Below, piece by piece: positions 1 through 6,577 of a DNA stretch of 24,113 nucleotides (its first letter is position 1; every line of letters begins with the position of its first letter). The position numbers and the translations under genes were made by a program. Origin of the DNA: CAYRZL01 sp964428795 (lineage in GTDB: Bacteria; Bacillota; Clostridia; Lachnospirales; Lachnospiraceae); contig CAYRZL010000039.1 in NCBI GenBank assembly GCA_964428795.1, positions 1-24,113 of the forward strand. The letters run 5' to 3'. Under the pieces are notes generated by a model, which had not been told where the DNA came from, ran no database searches, and saw only the letters and a list, made by a program, of their open reading frames with translations.

Positions 1-50
1 TCGACGAACGTGTGTTTCTTTTTGTCCCCTCTAAAATCGGAATTTCCTAT

Positions 51-86
51 AAAGCAAAAAATGATCATCCAGCGGATGATCATTTA
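51..86 (-). terminator. Intrinsic terminator after tRNA-Tyr
   Basis: A perfect 12-bp stem (58-70 with 74-85, 3-base loop at 71-73) lies immediately 3' of the tRNA on the minus strand. It is followed by a run of T (TTTTTGCTTTAT on the minus strand). The stem and U-tract are read directly from the sequence. Confidence 0.85.
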
Positions 87-89
87 GAA

Positions 90-171
90 TGGGCGGAGGT
101 GGATTCGAACCACCGAAGCAATTTGCAGCAGATTTACAGTCTGTCCCCTTTGGCCACTCGGGAATCCACCC
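90..171 (-). tRNA. tRNA-Tyr (GTA)
   Basis: The minus strand folds as a class II tRNA. The acceptor stem is GGGTGGA/TCCGCCC with one G-T wobble. The anticodon loop is CTGTAAA (anticodon GTA, near position 137). There is a short variable arm (GCAAATTGC), and the T arm is GGTGG-TTCGAAT-CCACC. The discriminator is A (position 90). The 3' CCA is not encoded, so the tRNA depends on the CCA-adding enzyme, a candidate for which lies at 13410-14744. The top pair of the anticodon stem appears to be an A-C mismatch. The body closely resembles other bacterial tRNA-Tyr genes. A promoter lies just upstream and a terminator just downstream, so it is probably a single-gene unit. Confidence 0.95.
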
Positions 172-208
172 ATTTATGAAAGTGAGCGCCAAAGCACTCA
201 ACGCTCAT

Positions 209-237
209 ATTATACACAATCTATATGAAAAAAACAA
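209..237 (-). promoter_or_regulatory. Promoter of tRNA-Tyr
   Basis: On the minus strand a TTGTTT (-35, 232-237) is followed after 17 bp by a perfect TATAAT (-10, 209-214). The start would fall near 202, giving a leader of about 30 nt before the tRNA. That leader holds a short inverted repeat (TGAGCG...CGCTCA). Confidence 0.7.
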
Positions 238-258
238 GCCTTCCTCACGGATTTTCTT

Positions 259-2361
259 TTATTCATTTTCATGAAGCAGTACCACCGCAGAATATTTCGG
301 CAAATGCATTTTTAGCTGCTTATTTTCCATCTTATACTCTACCGGCATCGTGGAATAAGAATCACCATGCGTATACATCAACTGTTTCAGCTTACAATTT
401 CTCGGAATACCTGCTGACGCAATGGACACATCGATATTCTTTGGGTACGCATCGTTATTCAGTATCACGACGATCTGCTGCCTGCGGTTAAAACGACTGT
501 AGCAGAGCACATGCTTTTCGCACTCAAACATCTTCAAAGAGCCGGTCTTTAATGCCGGATATTCCCTGTGAATTTTTATCATGTCCCGATGAAATTTGAG
601 CAGATCCTGATCTTCATTTCCCCATGGATAGGTTCTGCGGTTATCCGGATCAGTAAATCCGCACACACCCGCCTCATCACCATAATACAGCGTCGGCGCA
701 CCGGGCCATGTCATCTGAATTACCACCGCTTCCTTGAATATACCTTTGTTGATTCCCTCGCTGGCAGCCTCCGCGCCAAGCGTTCCAAGACGTCCCACCT
801 TATGGTTGGTTCTGGTCAGAAAACGGGAATGGTCATGATTTGACAACTGGTTCATAGCGCATTGCAGAGAGGACGTCATAAAGCTGGACATATAATGATT
901 CATGGAGTTGATGAAATTCGTGTGATCTCCCACCATAAAGTCCTTATACTCGTCACTGTGCTTTTCCATTCCGGTCAAAAACCATGTGACAGGTTCCATA
1001 AACGCATCATAGTTCATGACACTGTCCCACTGATCGCCCTTTAACCATTCCTTCGGATCTCCGTAATGCTCTGCCAGAATCAAAGCATCCGGTTTTGCCT
1101 CTTTCACAGTTTTACGGAATTTCTTCCAGAACTCATGATTATACTCCGGCGTATGTCCCAGATCTGCCGCCACATCCAGACGCCATCCATCTACATTATA
1201 CGGAGGTGACACCCACTTACGTCCCACCTCCAATATATATTCTTCCAGCTCTTTGGAGCCTTCATAATTCAGCTTCGGCAGCGTATTATGTCCCCACCAG
1301 CCTTCATAAGTCTGATTATTTGGCCATCCATTCTCATCACTGAACTTAAAAAAGTTCCGATAGGGACTGTCCGCGGACACATAAGCGCCTGTCTGGAATT
1401 CTTCACAGCCCTCATATATACGCTCTCTGTCCAGCCATTTATTGAAGGAACCGCAATGGTTGAACACGCCGTCCAGAATAACACGCATTCCCCGTTTATG
1501 AGCCTCCTCCACAAGCTGAATAAACAGCTCGTTGCTCGCTTCCAGATTGCGTTTGCTCGTGACGCGGCTGATGAAGCGGCTGGCATGGGTATTATCCACA
1601 TCTCCCGGCTCCAGCAATGCTCCCTCGTCATCCAGGATCACACCAAAATGAGGGTCTACATGATCATAATCCTGGGTATCGTATTTATGACTGGATGCAG
1701 ATGCAAAGATCGGGTTAAAGTAAAGCACCTCTACACCCAGCTTTTGCAGATAATCCAGCTTCTTCATAACGCCTGCCAGATCGCCGCCATAAAAATCTGC
1801 CACGTCAAACCCATTCGGCGTCTTGTCCCAGTTTTCCACTTGAGTCGTCTGACGGTTGATATAATAATATTCCCGGCTCAACACATCATTTGAGGTATCT
1901 CCATTGCAGAAACGCTCCACAAAAATCTGATACATCACTGCGCCCTTCGCCCAGTCGGGAGTGGAAAATCCCGGTACGATACGAAAATCATACTGGGGAC
2001 GGTACTCTTTACTGATACCGGAGCGGTCATAATAGCAATGTATCATTCCGCATGTAACCTCAAAGTAATAATTCACAGGCTCTGTTCCCACATGAAGGAC
2101 CGCCTCATAATAATCGTATTCTCCCTCGGTCTCCGCCACCTCCATACAGATTTTTTCATCTCCGCAGCAAAGCCACACCATATCTACATTTGAAGTTCCC
2201 GTTCGAAAACGTATCGTCACATCCTCATTTTCTTTTGGCTCTGCCGGATTGCGATAGTCCGCAGTACCGTCCGAAAACAGCGCATGCTTATGAAACACCG
2301 GACGCATCTGCATGATATAGCCATGTATACGATTTAATTCTTCCAAAGTCTGATATTTCAT
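259..2361 (-). CDS. GH13 alpha-amylase family protein, neopullulanase/cyclomaltodextrinase-like
   Basis: A 700-residue glycoside hydrolase of family GH13, expected to cut alpha-1,4 (and possibly alpha-1,6) bonds in maltodextrins, cyclodextrins or pullulan fragments. No signal peptide is seen, so it probably acts in the cytoplasm on imported oligosaccharides. Residues ~1-130 form an N-terminal beta-domain of the neopullulanase type. The (beta/alpha)8 barrel carries region I DGVFNH (297-302), region II DGWRLDVA with nucleophile D396, region III ILAEHYGD with acid/base E431 and region IV SNHD with D510. LPKLN (361-365) corresponds to the MPKLN signature of neopullulanase-like enzymes. A beta-sheet C-terminal domain runs from ~610. 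A GAGG ribosome site lies 9 nt before the ATG. The exact substrate and GH13 subfamily cannot be decided from motifs alone. Confidence 0.93.
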   Translation of the reverse strand: MKYQTLEELNRIHGYIMQMRPVFHKHALFSDGTADYRNPAEPKENEDVTIRFRTGTSNVDMVWLCCGDEKICMEVAETEGEYDYYEAVLHVGTEPVNYYFEVTCGMIHCYYDRSGISKEYRPQYDFRIVPGFSTPDWAKGAVMYQIFVERFCNGDTSNDVLSREYYYINRQTTQVENWDKTPNGFDVADFYGGDLAGVMKKLDYLQKLGVEVLYFNPIFASASSHKYDTQDYDHVDPHFGVILDDEGALLEPGDVDNTHASRFISRVTSKRNLEASNELFIQLVEEAHKRGMRVILDGVFNHCGSFNKWLDRERIYEGCEEFQTGAYVSADSPYRNFFKFSDENGWPNNQTYEGWWGHNTLPKLNYEGSKELEEYILEVGRKWVSPPYNVDGWRLDVAADLGHTPEYNHEFWKKFRKTVKEAKPDALILAEHYGDPKEWLKGDQWDSVMNYDAFMEPVTWFLTGMEKHSDEYKDFMVGDHTNFINSMNHYMSSFMTSSLQCAMNQLSNHDHSRFLTRTNHKVGRLGTLGAEAASEGINKGIFKEAVVIQMTWPGAPTLYYGDEAGVCGFTDPDNRRTYPWGNEDQDLLKFHRDMIKIHREYPALKTGSLKMFECEKHVLCYSRFNRRQQIVVILNNDAYPKNIDVSIASAGIPRNCKLKQLMYTHGDSYSTMPVEYKMENKQLKMHLPKYSAVVLLHENE

Positions 2362-2410
2362 TTGTAATAACCTCGTTTTTCTTTTATAATTCCCTCTCTG
2401 CCGAAAACAT

Positions 2411-2490
2411 GTTTCGAAGCTCCCCTTCGCATACCTGATAACGATAGGAAACCTCCGCGAAAGCTTCCTTTCGCGTACCTTACAACAAAG
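2411..2490 (-). repeat. Two tandem units of a dispersed ~44-nt repeat (amylase leader)
   Basis: Unit 2447-2490 and a more diverged unit 2411-2446 share the pattern ...CTTCGCATACCT..AAC.A.A... with the pair at 21195-21281. Unit 2447-2490 contains a perfect 8-bp hairpin, CGCGAAAG-CTTC-CTTTCGCG. Unit 2411-2446 has CGAAG-CTCCC-CTTCG at the same place. The array ends about 50 nt upstream of the amylase start codon, so it is probably transcribed in the 5' leader. Read from the sequence by eye; identity between the best units is roughly three quarters. Confidence 0.65.
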
Positions 2491-2520
2491 TAAAACAGAC
2501 AGCTTAAGCTGTCTGTTTTA
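2491..2520 (-). terminator. Perfect 30-nt palindrome, probable intrinsic terminator
   Basis: Positions 2491-2520 read the same on both strands, with TAAAACAGACAGCTT as the left half. The hairpin would have a GC-containing stem with A/T-rich ends. On the minus strand it ends in TTTTA followed by CTTTGTTGT, so it could terminate readthrough from ftsH. It is symmetric and could work in either direction. It also lies inside the possible amylase leader and could act as an attenuator. Confidence 0.6.
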
Positions 2521-2590
2521 GGAGAAGGTATTTTTTACTATGGGGTGTAGCAAAAAACTATATAATGTATTGGGGGTTTTTACGATACTT

Positions 2591-2596
2591 ATTATA
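2591..2596 (-). promoter_or_regulatory. Possible -10 element upstream of the amylase gene
   Basis: A perfect TATAAT on the minus strand, preceded by GC and followed by AAG. The -35 match is poor (TGCACA at a 19-bp distance). The GAAGT/ACTTC inverted repeat at 2612-2629 covers the -35 area and could be an operator. If used, the leader would be about 220 nt and include the palindrome and both repeat units. A second weak TATAAA at about 2384-2389 is an alternative. Confidence 0.35.
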
Positions 2597-2751
2597 GCAT
2601 CCGTCCACGCGGAAGTGTGCACAAACTTCTTTTTTTATATCACTTCTTTTTGTCAATTTTTTATAAAACCGCAAAGTAACCCCGCATATCATCGGCGGAT
2701 TTCCTATACAAATTGTATGAAAACCGCCAACCTCTCTCATTTACAGACTGC

Positions 2752-4563
2752 TTATGCCTCAAACAATGCAGCAAACTCTTCTCCCGTGATCTTTTCCTTT
2801 TCCAGAAGAAGCTCTGCACAACGGTTCAGGACATCTTCATTGGCATGGATGAGCTCTTTTGCCCGGGCATAGCATTCATCGATGATGCGTTTCACTTCCT
2901 GATCGATGATCGTAGCCACGTTCTCACCATAGCTTCTTGTGTGCGCCAGATCCCTGCCGATGAACACTTCATCATCATCACTGCCATAATTGATCAGACC
3001 CACATGCTCCGACATACCGTATTTTGTCACCATCGCTTTTGCCACAGCAGTTGCCTGCTTGATGTCCTGGGACGCTCCGGTAGTGATATCATCAAAGATG
3101 ATCTCCTCAGCCACGCGTCCGCCCAAAGCCACGATAATATCCTGCAGCATTTTGCCTTTTGTATTGAACATCTCATCTTTTTCCGGCAGCGGCATCGTAT
3201 ACCCGGCCGCTCCTGCACCGGTAGGAATAATAGACACCGTGTGTACCGGTCCAACATCCGGCAGCACATGGAATAAAATCGCATGACCCGCTTCATGGAA
3301 TGCGGTGATCCGCTTCTCCTTATCTGAAATGATCCTGCTTTTCTTTTCCGCACCGATACCTACTTTGATAAAGGATTTTTGAATATCTGCCTGGGTAAGA
3401 AATGCCCGGTTCTCTTTTGCCGCAGCGATAGCCGCCTCGTTCAGCAGGTTTTCCAGGTCTGCCCCGGTAAATCCCGCGGTAGTCTGGGCTACTTCTTTCA
3501 GATTCACGTCATCCCCGAGGGGTTTATTTTTTCCGTGAACCTTCAAAATTTCCTCTCTGCCGCCTACATCCGGACGTCCCACATAAACCTTTCTGTCAAA
3601 ACGACCCGGACGCATAATGGCAGGATCCAATATATCTACACGGTTGGTTGCAGCCATAACGATGATGCCCTCGTTCACGCCAAATCCGTCCATCTCCACC
3701 AGCAGTTGGTTCAATGTCTGCTCACGCTCATCATGTCCGCCGCCCATACCGGTTCCGCGTCGTCTTGCCACAGCATCGATCTCATCGATAAATACAATAC
3801 ATGGGGAATGCTTTTTCGCATCCTCAAATAAATCTCTCACACGGGATGCTCCTACACCCACAAACATTTCCACGAAATCGGAACCGGAAATGCTGAAAAA
3901 CGGTACGTTCGCCTCCCCCGCTACTGCCTTTGCCAGCAATGTCTTACCTGTACCGGGAGGTCCCACCAGAAGCACGCCTTTTGGTATGCGAGCGCCAAGC
4001 AAGGTATATTTCTGAGGCGTTTTCAGGAAATCCACGATTTCTTCCAGGTCTTCTTTTTCCTCGCGCAGGCCTGCCACCTTGGAAAAATTCACTTTTTCCG
4101 AGCCGCCTACGCTCATTTTTGCCCGGCTCTTTCCAAAATTCATCATTTTATTATTGCCGCCCTGAGCCGCCTGACCGCTCATCATCATAAAGAAAAAGAT
4201 AATCACAACGATCATTAATATACTCGGGAGCAGACTCACCAGCCAGTTTTCGCCCGGGACGTCTTTTACTTCATAATCTTTAAAATCCGCCTCCTGCAAT
4301 TCCGACTGTATTTCATTTACATCAGACACATTCAGGATCTTCTGCTCATTGTTGTCCAATGTGATATACAATATACCGGAAGGCACTTCCCTGTTCTGTC
4401 TTATCTCCACATCAGTGATCTCGCCTGCCTCTAAAGCAGCCTCAAACTGCGCATAAGTGTATGTTTCTCTTGATACGTTCTTTGCATCAAAAGAATACCA
4501 TACAGCCAAAATAATCAGCAGTACGATCACATACAATCCTATGCCTCTAAAACGTTTATTCAA
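2752..4563 (-). CDS. ftsH: ATP-dependent zinc metalloprotease FtsH
   Basis: A 603-residue membrane AAA+ protease that extracts and degrades membrane and short-lived cytosolic proteins as a hexamer. TM helix 1 is at ~8-24, an external domain at ~25-105 and TM helix 2 at ~107-128. The AAA module has Walker A GPPGTGKT (201-208), Walker B CIVFIDEID (255-263), the pore FVG motif (~234-236) and the second region of homology ending in RPGRFDR (318-324). The protease has HEAGH (423-427) and the third zinc ligand is probably D500. The start codon is TTG (4563-4561), overlapping the hpt stop as TTGA, with GGAGG 8 nt upstream. The C-terminus stops soon after the protease domain, without the long hydrophilic tail of some homologues. 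It is the last gene of the spoIIE-tilS-hpt-ftsH cluster. Confidence 0.98.
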   Translation of the reverse strand: MNKRFRGIGLYVIVLLIILAVWYSFDAKNVSRETYTYAQFEAALEAGEITDVEIRQNREVPSGILYITLDNNEQKILNVSDVNEIQSELQEADFKDYEVKDVPGENWLVSLLPSILMIVVIIFFFMMMSGQAAQGGNNKMMNFGKSRAKMSVGGSEKVNFSKVAGLREEKEDLEEIVDFLKTPQKYTLLGARIPKGVLLVGPPGTGKTLLAKAVAGEANVPFFSISGSDFVEMFVGVGASRVRDLFEDAKKHSPCIVFIDEIDAVARRRGTGMGGGHDEREQTLNQLLVEMDGFGVNEGIIVMAATNRVDILDPAIMRPGRFDRKVYVGRPDVGGREEILKVHGKNKPLGDDVNLKEVAQTTAGFTGADLENLLNEAAIAAAKENRAFLTQADIQKSFIKVGIGAEKKSRIISDKEKRITAFHEAGHAILFHVLPDVGPVHTVSIIPTGAGAAGYTMPLPEKDEMFNTKGKMLQDIIVALGGRVAEEIIFDDITTGASQDIKQATAVAKAMVTKYGMSEHVGLINYGSDDDEVFIGRDLAHTRSYGENVATIIDQEVKRIIDECYARAKELIHANEDVLNRCAELLLEKEKITGEEFAALFEA

Positions 4564-5099
4564 AATGAACCTCCTTCCGCAAACTCAATTGCTCCTATGT
4601 ATGGAAGATTACGGTAACGCTGCGCATAGTCCAGTCCATAGCCAACCACAAATTCATCCGGAATCTGATAGCCGATATAATCCACAGCCACCTCTACCTC
4701 CCTGCGGCTTGGTTTATCCAGCAGTATAGCCAGCTGGATACTCTTTGGCTTACGCTCTCCCAGCATTTTTACAAGATTAAACAAGGTATTCCCGGAATCA
4801 ATGATATCCTCCACGATCAGTACATTACGTCCCTGAATATCCTCCGAAATGTCCTGTTTGATCGTTGTGATCCCGGTAGACTTCGTGCCGTTTCCGTAAC
4901 TGGATACTACCATGAAATCCATATATACCGGAGCTGTGATCCGCTTTGCAAGCTCACAGGCAAAAAAGCTGGCTCCCTTTAACACGCAGATCAAAACCAC
5001 TGGTTCTCCGTCCAGATCTTTACTGATCTGCGCCCCCATCTCTGCGATCCTCGCGTCTACCTCCTGCTCAGAAAACATCTCATGTATGATTTCTTTCAT
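4560..5099 (-). CDS. hpt: Hypoxanthine phosphoribosyltransferase
   Basis: A 179-residue purine salvage enzyme that joins hypoxanthine or guanine to PRPP to make IMP or GMP in the cytosol. It shows LKGAS (40-44), the flexible loop SYGNGTKSTG (67-76) and the PRPP-binding signature VLIVEDIIDSGNT (93-105). The chosen ATG (5099) has AGGAG 9 nt upstream. An ATG two codons earlier (5105) lies too close to the same site, and the longer open frame up to 5225 only runs back through tilS. The gene overlaps the end of tilS by 20 nt and its stop overlaps the ftsH TTG start, so translation of the three is probably coupled. The tilS-hpt-ftsH order is widely conserved in Firmicutes. Confidence 0.96.
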   Translation of the reverse strand: MKEIIHEMFSEQEVDARIAEMGAQISKDLDGEPVVLICVLKGASFFACELAKRITAPVYMDFMVVSSYGNGTKSTGITTIKQDISEDIQGRNVLIVEDIIDSGNTLFNLVKMLGERKPKSIQLAILLDKPSRREVEVAVDYIGYQIPDEFVVGYGLDYAQRYRNLPYIGAIEFAEGGSF

Positions 5100-6570
5100 C
5101 TTCATTTTCTCCTGTTCGTTTTTCTGCACATATTTCAAGAATATGTGTGGTTTCCCTGGTAATCTTATATGCTTCACTAATTCTATGCCCAACAACCCAG
5201 AGAATATGCGAACCATCTGCGACAAGGGGCAGAAAGTCTCTCTCTCTGCGTGGAATTTTCCGGTCGATCATATAGTCCTTCAGCTTTTTTGTTCCTCCTG
5301 AAAGTTCCACCTGCAAATAGTCCCCGGGCATACGATACCGAAGCAGGACATTATGTTTTATAATATCATAGTCAAACCATTTCGTATACGTTTTTTCGGA
5401 AATTTTTCCCATATCTCCGTCAAAATCTTTCAGTCTGATACGAAAATTCCAGTCTCCCAACGATATATTCTGACAGGATTCTGATACGGAAATCTCTGCG
5501 GCAGCCTCCCGCTTGTCCAAAGACTGTATCTTTCTTATTTCACACTGTTCGGATTCCCGATAAATAAAAATCCTCTCATAAGAGCTCTCTGCAATGATGC
5601 CATGGGGCAGAGAAATCCGACGCCCTGTCATTCCCTGACACAGCCCTCTCACTGCCTCCACATGCTGTTTTGTGATATCCTTTCTGGCGCCCGCCATCCC
5701 GCATATGAACTGATAGATCAGACGCTTTCCGATCACCGGGTGCAGCTCACCCAGCTTTTTTTTATCAAGCTGCACTTCGCATATACGCTGCGTATGTCCC
5801 TCATCATCTGTATGCTTTATTTCTTTTTCCACCATCACCTGATTTGACGCAAGCCTTACCTGCTCATCCAGATAATCCACGGTCTCCCTCACTTCCTCCG
5901 AAAACTGAAAGAAGTGATCTGCCGCCTGCTCATTGACCGCTTTCAATTCAGGCAGAACATGGTGCCGGAGCCGGTTTCTCGTATAGGTCGTATCAAAGTT
6001 TGTCGTATCCGTACAGAAAGACACGCCTCTTTGTGCCAGAAATGCCTCAATCTCCTCCCTGTTCACACACAAAAGGGGACGAATGATACGATCCCTCACC
6101 GGGCGGATTCCCTGCATTCCGTCCAGCCCGGTTCCGCGGCTCAAATGAAACAACATCGTCTCACAGGAATCTTCCATATGATGGGCTACTGCGATCACAC
6201 TGTTTCCGTCAGGAGCACAGCTTTTCGCCGCCTCCTCCAGACAGTGATAGCGCAGCTCTCTTGCCGCCTCCTCCAAAGACAATCCCTTCTTTTTGGCATA
6301 AGCAGGCGCATCCACGCCGCATACATGCAGAGGAATCCCGTAATCAGCGCACAGCTCTCTGCAAAACCGGGCATCCCGCAGACCTTCTCTCCCCCGGATG
6401 CCATGTTCCACATGAACCGCCTGAATGACCAATCCATACTCAGAAGCCAGTTCCCGCAGCACAAGCAGAAGGCATACGGAATCCGCTCCCCCGGACAATG
6501 CCGCGATCACATTATCCCCCTCATGCAGCATATGATATTGTTCCACATACTTTTGTATTTTTTGAATCAT
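5080..6570 (-). CDS. tilS: tRNA(Ile)-lysidine synthase TilS
   Basis: A 496-residue enzyme that attaches lysine to C34 of the CAU-anticodon tRNA-Ile, changing its codon from AUG to AUA. The N-terminal PP-loop ATPase motif SGGADS is at residues 26-31. The AHHMEDSCETML segment (~129-140) is the second family signature. The C-terminal TilS domain begins near 380 and includes SGGTKKLKDYMIDRKIPRR. This is the long form with both C-terminal domains. TGAGGAAG stands just before the ATG. The gene follows spoIIE by only 7 nt and overlaps hpt by 20 nt, so it is very probably co-transcribed with both. Confidence 0.95.
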   Translation of the reverse strand: MIQKIQKYVEQYHMLHEGDNVIAALSGGADSVCLLLVLRELASEYGLVIQAVHVEHGIRGREGLRDARFCRELCADYGIPLHVCGVDAPAYAKKKGLSLEEAARELRYHCLEEAAKSCAPDGNSVIAVAHHMEDSCETMLFHLSRGTGLDGMQGIRPVRDRIIRPLLCVNREEIEAFLAQRGVSFCTDTTNFDTTYTRNRLRHHVLPELKAVNEQAADHFFQFSEEVRETVDYLDEQVRLASNQVMVEKEIKHTDDEGHTQRICEVQLDKKKLGELHPVIGKRLIYQFICGMAGARKDITKQHVEAVRGLCQGMTGRRISLPHGIIAESSYERIFIYRESEQCEIRKIQSLDKREAAAEISVSESCQNISLGDWNFRIRLKDFDGDMGKISEKTYTKWFDYDIIKHNVLLRYRMPGDYLQVELSGGTKKLKDYMIDRKIPRRERDFLPLVADGSHILWVVGHRISEAYKITRETTHILEICAEKRTGENEDERNHT

Positions 6571-6577
6571 ATCTTCC

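Larger units (their letters stand above)
2362..2751. other. Intergenic region between ftsH and the amylase gene
   Basis: About 390 nt without a credible gene. In the direction of transcription it holds: a hairpin at 2694-2728 just after ftsH (GGCGG arm, no U-tract); an inverted repeat at 2612-2629 (arms GAAGT and ACTTC, with GTGCAC inside); a TATAAT at 2591-2596; a perfect 30-nt palindrome at 2491-2520; and two ~40-44-nt repeat units at 2411-2490. The T/A-rich stretch at 2625-2670 looks like non-coding DNA. A 60-codon reading frame at 2558-2740 has no ribosome site and no recognisable product. Confidence 0.7.

Noticed and set aside
2694..2728. Hairpin after ftsH as a classical terminator
   Set aside because: A good stem (GGCGG...CCGCC with inner helices) but no U-tract follows; the palindrome at 2491-2520 is the better terminator.
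2558..2740. 60-codon minus-strand reading frame between ftsH and the amylase gene
   Set aside because: No ribosome site, no family resemblance, and it overlaps a promoter-like element and inverted repeats.
2540..2872. Plus-strand 110-codon frame with a hydrophobic start
   Set aside because: It runs into the antisense of ftsH, has no ribosome site, and its hydrophobic part comes from AT-rich non-coding DNA.
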